From contig CAMQTN010000018.1 in assembly GCA_947037115.1 (NCBI GenBank), forward strand, positions 1 through 42,263: a stretch of DNA of 42,263 bases. Reading direction: 5' to 3'. Position numbers and translations under genes: made by a program. Below the pieces are notes generated by a model. It worked only from the letters and a program-made list of their open reading frames with translations, ran no database searches and was not told the origin of the DNA. This DNA is from an uncultured Lachnospiraceae bacterium. Its GTDB lineage: Bacteria > Bacillota > Clostridia > Lachnospirales > Lachnospiraceae. Of this stretch, positions 37,556 through 42,263 are shown one piece after another (the stretch's first letter is position 1; each line of letters begins with the position of its first letter).

Positions 37556-38692
37556 ATGTCGATGGAAAATTTGGCAGAAAAAGAGAGCAATGATAAGAAA
37601 AGACGTAATGAGACAGTAGAGGATATCAGATACTATGGCGCTATTCCTGACCAAATAATTGAGGAAATGACACCGGAAATTATTGAACAGTATTATTTAT
37701 GGGATGAAGTGGCTAAAAAGGAAGTTGAGAGGTATCCATGGTTGATACTGCCTTTGGTTCAGGAGGTATTTCATAAAGTATATCCTGAAAATGCTACGAT
37801 AAGATTAATTGCAACAGAATATGTAGTGAGGCGTATACATAAAGGAAGCGGCAGCACGTTGAGCTCAGTCTTTGCTGATATAGCAGTTCAAATAGGAGAT
37901 AGAGATATTTATCACATGGAATGCCAGATGAATAAGGATAGAGGCATGGTGTTACGTATGCTGGAGTATGATATTCATATCGGAATGGTATATGGGGCCA
38001 GTGATTATGGGAAGAAAATGTCTACAGACATGAGGCACGAACTGAATATGCCACGAAGTGTTATTTTGTACTTGAATGATACAAATTACATGCCAGTAGA
38101 AGAAACCGGCCTAATCAGATTTGCAGATGGGACAACTCATGAGTATCGAATCCCTGTAATGAATGTGCAAAGCTATACAACGGAAATGATTGAGAAAAAA
38201 CATCTGAATATGCTGATTCCATTTCTTCCGATTCGATTTCGGAAGTATCTTAACAGCAAAAGGAATGGCGTAAGGAGATCGGTAACAGAAGCTGTAAGAA
38301 AAGATTTGACAGAACTTATACGGGAATGTATCATGATAATAGACCGTGAAAAAGAAAACGGAACATTGACAGACACGGCGGGGAAAGACATCGTCGAATT
38401 GCTGGATATGACCTGTGGTTATCTTCTGAAAAATGAGCCGGATTTAAAGAAGGAAGTGCGTGGGATTATGAGACCTATTGTTATGCTACAGAGTGAAAAA
38501 ATAGAGACTATTACAGAGAAAATAGAAATTATTACTGAAAAACATATGAATGCGATCAGAAAGTTTATTGAAAAAGGCTGCTCTTCAGGTCAGACTCATC
38601 AGGAAGTGAAAGAGAGCATACAGGATATTTTTTCTCTGAACGAAGCGGAAGCAGAGGAGAAAATGGAGAAATACTGGAAACAGGAAGATTAG
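37556..38692 (+). CDS. Rpn/PD-(D/E)XK nuclease family protein
   Basis: Protein of 378 residues of the Rpn (recombination-promoting nuclease, formerly transposase_31) type. The nuclease core shows Asp108 in VFADIAVQ, Glu122-x-Gln124 in YHMECQMN, and RMLEYD, matching the D-ExQ variant of the PD-(D/E)XK fold. A C-terminal part (about 310-378) contains a duplicated IETITEKIEIITEK and a coiled-coil-like end. Such proteins are numerous in Lachnospiraceae genomes and may promote recombination. It is not an insertion sequence: no terminal inverted repeats or target duplications were found. It has its own leader and a terminator, and sits within the capsule locus at the point where base composition changes. 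Confidence 0.8.
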   Translation: MSMENLAEKESNDKKRRNETVEDIRYYGAIPDQIIEEMTPEIIEQYYLWDEVAKKEVERYPWLILPLVQEVFHKVYPENATIRLIATEYVVRRIHKGSGSTLSSVFADIAVQIGDRDIYHMECQMNKDRGMVLRMLEYDIHIGMVYGASDYGKKMSTDMRHELNMPRSVILYLNDTNYMPVEETGLIRFADGTTHEYRIPVMNVQSYTTEMIEKKHLNMLIPFLPIRFRKYLNSKRNGVRRSVTEAVRKDLTELIRECIMIIDREKENGTLTDTAGKDIVELLDMTCGYLLKNEPDLKKEVRGIMRPIVMLQSEKIETITEKIEIITEKHMNAIRKFIEKGCSSGQTHQEVKESIQDIFSLNEAEAEEKMEKYWKQED

Positions 38693-38732
38693 TATTAGAT
38701 AGAATTATAATTGAATTATACGGAATGCAAAC

Positions 38733-38776
38733 TCCCGATGTAAGGTATGTAAGAGGCTTATGTCGGGGGTTTTTTA
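38733..38776 (+). terminator. Terminator of the Rpn-family gene
   Basis: CCCGA (38734-38738) and TAAG (38741-38744) pair with CTTA (38757-38760) and TCGGG (38763-38767), followed by GGTTTTTT. Confidence 0.8.
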
Positions 38777-38806
38777 CTTATAAAATTTTGGTGATGGTTA
38801 GCAATT

Positions 38807-39580
38807 ATGGAAAATAAGAAAATAAAGATTTTAGTAGCAACACATAAAGCATTTCAAATGCCTAAAGACGATATGTATCTTCCGCTTCATGTGGGAAAAG
38901 AGGGAAAAACTGATTTAGGATTTATTGGAGATAATACCGGAGATAATATCTCAGCAAAGAATAACTCATGGAGCGAGCTCACGGGATTATACTGGGGATG
39001 GAAAAACTTGGATTGTGATTATTTGGGGCTAGTGCAGTATCGCAGGCATTTTATGTTTAAGAAGAAAAAAGGAATTTTTGAGAGTATACTGTCTGAAGAT
39101 GAAGTAACACAATTACTTGATAAAGCAGATATTATATTACCCCAAAAAAGAAATTACAGAATTATGACACTAGAGGAACATTTTAATGGATATGATTTTT
39201 CTATAGTTTCTGATTTGGATAATTTACGAAAAATAATTCATTCAATTTCTCCTGAATATGATAAGGCAGTAGATATAGTTATGTCACGTAAATCTGGTCA
39301 TATGTGCAATATGTTTATTATGAAAAAAAATCTTTTAGACGATTTTTGTGAATGGGAATTTTCAATATTAAATGCGTTGGAAAAAATTATAGGTGATGAT
39401 AGGAAAAGAATTATAGGATATATTGCCGAACATATGTTAGATATTTGGATTGAGAAAAACGGACATAAGTATGTGGAATGTAATGTAGCATTATTAGATA
39501 GAAAAAATGAATTTGATAGAAGATTTGACTTTCTTATGAGAATACTGGGATTAAAAAGTCGAAGGATTCCATTAAATTAA
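38807..39580 (+). CDS. DUF4422 glycosyltransferase-like protein
   Basis: Protein of 257 residues that matches the DUF4422 family, common in capsule loci and thought to be glycosyltransferases. Typical features are ILVATHKAFQMP at the N-terminus, LPLHVGKEG, NNSWSELTGLYWGWKN, GLVQYRRHFMF and HMCNMFIMKK. Activity and sugar are unknown. The gene is strongly AT-rich compared with genes before 37 kb. The ribosome binding site is weak. No promoter was recognised in the 114 bases upstream, which are mostly terminator. Confidence 0.85.
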   Translation: MENKKIKILVATHKAFQMPKDDMYLPLHVGKEGKTDLGFIGDNTGDNISAKNNSWSELTGLYWGWKNLDCDYLGLVQYRRHFMFKKKKGIFESILSEDEVTQLLDKADIILPQKRNYRIMTLEEHFNGYDFSIVSDLDNLRKIIHSISPEYDKAVDIVMSRKSGHMCNMFIMKKNLLDDFCEWEFSILNALEKIIGDDRKRIIGYIAEHMLDIWIEKNGHKYVECNVALLDRKNEFDRRFDFLMRILGLKSRRIPLN

Positions 39581-39655
39581 TGAGAGTACCAATATAATAG
39601 TTGTGATTTAGGAGTAAGCTCTTAACATAAACCGGGAGTAAGGATGTAATGCTCT

Positions 39656-40669
39656 ATGATGAAGATCGCTGAAATATTGAGGAAGACATCAGATAAAATT
39701 ATTTTTGTATGCGGTTCGCCATATCATATATTGATTACAGCTTCATTGATTATGAAGGCTGATCTTTATGAAAAATGTAGCTTGATATTGCCAGCATATT
39801 CTCAAAAAAATATAGATTATTTTAAGGAAATAGCTTTGAAAATGGAACAACGGGGAATTGTGTGTAAAGTGATTAAAAAAAGTATGATTCGCCGTATAGT
39901 AGGATTGTGTGATAGAGAAAATTATGGCATAATGGAGTGCGTGCTAAAGGAACTTCATGCGCAGAAGAAAGAATTTTTTTTAGTGAACTATATGTGGAAT
40001 AAAGCCTTAGTTTCTTATCCGGCATCTTTGTGGTTTCGCTATTGTAAAGAGAGTGTTTTTATTGAGGAGGGATGTGCGCAAAAGGCGTTACCGGATGAAA
40101 AGCCATTTGTATTATTACTAAAACGTCTTTATGGAAACAAAAAAGAGTTTTGGAAAGACAGTAGATTGAAAGGAATTTATGTCCAAAATAAAGAACTGTT
40201 TTCGGACTATCCGATACCAGAATTGAAACAGTTTGCATTAAACGTAGATTTTAGTGAAGCAGAAAAACAAGAATTGATGGAGTTGTTTGTGAATAGTCAG
40301 GACAGAATAGAAATAGAGAGGCTTGGTAAAGGAGTGGATGGGATTCTCTATACACAGCCGATTTCAGAAGATGGTTACGTAAAAGAGGAAATTAAGATCA
40401 AGATTTATAAGGAGCTTGTAGAGTATTATTCAAAATATGGAAAAGTATTCGTAAAGGTTCATCCGAGGGATACGACGCAGTATGATTTTCCGAAAGAGAT
40501 GATTTTAAGAGGGAATTATCCAAGCGAATTATTGAATGTTTTAGGTATTAAAAGTAAATTTGCGGTCGGATTGTGTACAAGTGCTGTTGAGACGGCGAAT
40601 GCAGAGGTGAGAATTAATTTAAACGAGAAATTTCTAAGCGAGCTGAAATATGAACTACGGGAATTATGA
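39656..40669 (+). CDS. GT52-like (sialyl)transferase family protein
   Basis: Protein of 337 residues resembling GT52/polysialyltransferase-type enzymes. Seen are FVCGSPYHILITASLI at the N-terminus, ILYTQPISEDGY in the middle, VKVHPRDTTQYDFP (the nucleotide-sugar HPR motif) and NYPSELLNVLG near the end, in the family order. Members transfer sialic acid or other sugars from CMP- or UDP-donors. The NeuB-type synthase just downstream (18 bases) supports a nonulosonic-acid donor; this is inference. ATG 39656 or 39659 may be used; AAGGA is about 11 bases upstream. It is AT-rich, like its neighbours. Confidence 0.7.
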   Translation: MMKIAEILRKTSDKIIFVCGSPYHILITASLIMKADLYEKCSLILPAYSQKNIDYFKEIALKMEQRGIVCKVIKKSMIRRIVGLCDRENYGIMECVLKELHAQKKEFFLVNYMWNKALVSYPASLWFRYCKESVFIEEGCAQKALPDEKPFVLLLKRLYGNKKEFWKDSRLKGIYVQNKELFSDYPIPELKQFALNVDFSEAEKQELMELFVNSQDRIEIERLGKGVDGILYTQPISEDGYVKEEIKIKIYKELVEYYSKYGKVFVKVHPRDTTQYDFPKEMILRGNYPSELLNVLGIKSKFAVGLCTSAVETANAEVRINLNEKFLSELKYELREL

Positions 40670-40687
40670 TGAGAGGGAGGAAAATTT

Positions 40688-41572
40688 ATGTACAAGCCCC
40701 CTTATGTTATAGCGGAAGCAGGGTGTAATCACATGGGGCAAATGGAGATTGCACATGAAATGATCACAACTGCGGCTGTATTTTGTAAAGCGGATGCAAT
40801 CAAATTCCAAAAAAGATGTCCTAAAGAATTGCTATCATCAGAGCAGTATAATGCACCACACCCCAACCCGTATAACTCTTATGGGAAAACATATGGAGAG
40901 CATAGAGAGTTTTTGGAATTTACGGTGGAAGAGCATGCGCAGCTTAAAAAGTGGTGTGAAGAAGCAGGTATCACATATGCGTCATCTGTTTGGGATATGA
41001 CTTCAGCAAAAGAAATTGCATCTTTAAAACCTGATTTTATCAAGATACCCTCGGCATGTAATAACCATTATGAGATGTTGCGGTGGCTGTGTGAGAACTA
41101 TGAAGGGGAGATGCAAGTATCCTTTGGAATGACAACGCATACTGAGGAAGAAGAAATGGTTCAATTATTTGAGAGATATGACAGGGCAAAGGATTTGGTT
41201 CTGTTTAATTGTGTCTCAGGATATCCGGTTCCTTTTACGGATGTGTGTCTTTTGGAAATCAGGCATATGCAGGAGAAATATAAAGACAGGGTTAAAGCGA
41301 TTGGGTTTTCGGGGCATCATTTGGGAATTGCAGTGGATGTTGCCGCTTATACATTGGGTGCAACTGTGATCGAGAGACATTATACGTTGGATCGCACATG
41401 GAAAGGAACAGATCATGCGGCGTCATTAGAGCCAGATGGTGTTCGCAAATTAGTCAGAAATTTGAAGGTGGTTTATGAGGCGTTAAAATATAAGTCGGAA
41501 GAAATTCTCCCAATAGAAATAGAGCAGCGGAAGAAACTAAAGTATAAGAAAGACAATGAGGAGACGATATAA
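40688..41572 (+). CDS. NeuB-family nonulosonate synthase without SAF domain
   Basis: Condenses phosphoenolpyruvate with an N-acylated amino sugar to make a sialic-acid-like nonulosonate; 294 residues. The TIM-barrel blocks are present: YVIAEAGCNHMGQMEIAHEM, DAIKFQKR, FIKIPSACNN, VSFGMTTHTEEEE, GFSGHHLGIAVDVAAYTLGA, VIERHYTLDRTWKGTDHAAS and SLEPDG. The protein stops about 50-60 residues short of bacterial NeuB (about 346), lacking the C-terminal antifreeze-like (SAF) domain that reaches into the partner subunit's active site. Whether it makes N-acetylneuraminate, legionaminate or another acid cannot be told. GGGAGG precedes the ATG by 7 bases. Confidence 0.88.
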   Translation: MYKPPYVIAEAGCNHMGQMEIAHEMITTAAVFCKADAIKFQKRCPKELLSSEQYNAPHPNPYNSYGKTYGEHREFLEFTVEEHAQLKKWCEEAGITYASSVWDMTSAKEIASLKPDFIKIPSACNNHYEMLRWLCENYEGEMQVSFGMTTHTEEEEMVQLFERYDRAKDLVLFNCVSGYPVPFTDVCLLEIRHMQEKYKDRVKAIGFSGHHLGIAVDVAAYTLGATVIERHYTLDRTWKGTDHAASLEPDGVRKLVRNLKVVYEALKYKSEEILPIEIEQRKKLKYKKDNEETI

Positions 41573-42263
41573 TTGGAGCCCGTTTTAAGCGTCATTATTC
41601 CTGTTTACAACAGAGAAAAATTTTTGGAGCGATGTGTTAAATCAGTAGCGGGAAGTAGCCTACAGAATATAGAGATTATATTGATTGATGATGGATCTGT
41701 GGATCACTCCGGTGCATTGTGTGATGAGTTGGCGGAAGAAGATGAAAGAATTATTGTAATCCATCAGCAAAATGCTGGTGTCAGTGCTGCTAGAAATAGA
41801 GGATTGGAAAAGGCACGAGGAAAATATTTTGCGTTTGTGGATTCGGATGATTATATTGAACCTGAAATGTATGAAAAAATGATTGCCGCGATGGAGGACC
41901 ATGATGCGGATATGGTTTGTTGTGGAATTAGTAAGGAATTTGAAAAAGAGTCAGGAAGAGTTGAGAAACTTAGCCATGAGCATATTGGTACATGTTTGGA
42001 TGCGGTTCATACATTAAAATTATTGATAAAACCATCTACGGCAACAAGCATTTCACTTATTCCAGGCAATAAAATGGGAAAAAGAGATGTTCAAATAGAA
42101 AATAGAGTTTTGTTTGATGAAGATTTGTATGAATGTGAAGATGCTGTGTTTTGGTGTGATTATATTGCATTTATTAGAAAAACCGTTCTTTTAAATAATA
42201 TTTTTTATCATTATGTGATACATGGTGACAATGTCTCAGGAAATTGGAGTATAGGAACAAGCA
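41573..42263 (+). CDS. Glycosyltransferase family 2, cut by the right edge
   Basis: GT2 enzyme with GT-A fold. The start is TTG at 41573, directly after the stop of the NeuB-type gene, with GAGGAG at 41559-41564 as ribosome binding site. The visible 230 codons are open to the end of the window. They begin LEPVLSVIIPVYNREKFLER and contain EIILIDDGSVD, QNAGVSAARNRGLEKARG and the metal-binding YFAFVDSDDYIEPEMYE, followed by FDEDLYECEDAVFWCDY, where the ED pair is the usual catalytic position. The C-terminus is missing. It probably adds one sugar of the capsule repeat. Confidence 0.9.
   Translation, partial: MEPVLSVIIPVYNREKFLERCVKSVAGSSLQNIEIILIDDGSVDHSGALCDELAEEDERIIVIHQQNAGVSAARNRGLEKARGKYFAFVDSDDYIEPEMYEKMIAAMEDHDADMVCCGISKEFEKESGRVEKLSHEHIGTCLDAVHTLKLLIKPSTATSISLIPGNKMGKRDVQIENRVLFDEDLYECEDAVFWCDYIAFIRKTVLLNNIFYHYVIHGDNVSGNWSIGTS

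Noticed and set aside
37556..38692. Rpn-family gene as an insertion sequence
   Set aside because: No terminal inverted repeats or target-site duplication; it has a normal promoter and terminator.

Overview
The window reads as a contig from a Gram-positive gut Clostridium of the Lachnospiraceae type. The evidence is the CIRCE-controlled hrcA-grpE-dnaK-dnaJ order, strong AGGAGG-type ribosome binding sites, a CUT1 sugar ABC system without its own ATPase, DUF4474 and DUF6465 proteins, and a cpsB/C/D-LCP exopolysaccharide operon with a Gram-positive tyrosine kinase. This placement is inference from gene content; there is no rRNA or other marker here. The first 47 bases are Illumina Nextera adapter, so the left edge is a sequencing artefact and the first gene is cut.

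Layout. (1) 48-2582: a truncated ImmA/IrrE metallopeptidase, a small membrane protein that converges on it, and a DMT permease. (2) 2760-4526: an ammonium channel fused to a complete P-II domain, with a strong promoter and a terminator-like hairpin in its leader. (3) 4754-12416: a galactoside locus made of an AraC regulator, a lipoprotein binding protein, two permeases and a LacZ-type beta-galactosidase. (4) 12474-18703: a membrane alkaline-phosphatase-fold enzyme, pyruvate kinase, a metallophosphoesterase/DUF4474 pair and an AEC transporter. (5) 18892-25665: a co-directional row of glycerol kinase, GH36 alpha-galactosidase, a class I aminotransferase, a patatin-like hydrolase and UppP. (6) 25836-31328: a histone-H1-like DUF6465 protein, then CIRCE-hrcA-grpE-dnaK-dnaJ. 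(7) 31402-42263: an exopolysaccharide/capsule locus with its own promoter and a long leader. It runs cpsB-cpsC-cpsD-LCP, then a sortase-like lipoprotein without catalytic Cys, a secreted orphan and a priming glycosyltransferase. After about 37,260 base composition becomes clearly more AT-rich, with an Rpn/PD-(D/E)XK protein, a DUF4422 protein, a GT52-like sialyltransferase, a short NeuB-type synthase and a GT2 enzyme cut by the right edge.

How the parts may work together. The galactoside locus imports and splits beta-galactosides. The alpha-galactosidase, glycerol kinase and patatin genes further on could extend this to galactosyl-glycerols (speculative). In the capsule locus CpsB/C/D control polymerisation, the priming enzyme loads the first sugar on undecaprenyl phosphate, UppP (just upstream) recycles that lipid, and LCP attaches the polymer to the wall. 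The right part suggests a nonulosonic-acid (sialic-acid-like) decoration.

Most notable points: the Amt-P-II fusion lacking the uridylylation Tyr; a nine-A run at the cpsD/LCP junction where the LCP reading frame extends upstream without any start codon; the Cys-less lipoprotein sortase with a secreted orphan beside it; and a repeated double-hairpin element upstream of lacZ and dnaJ.
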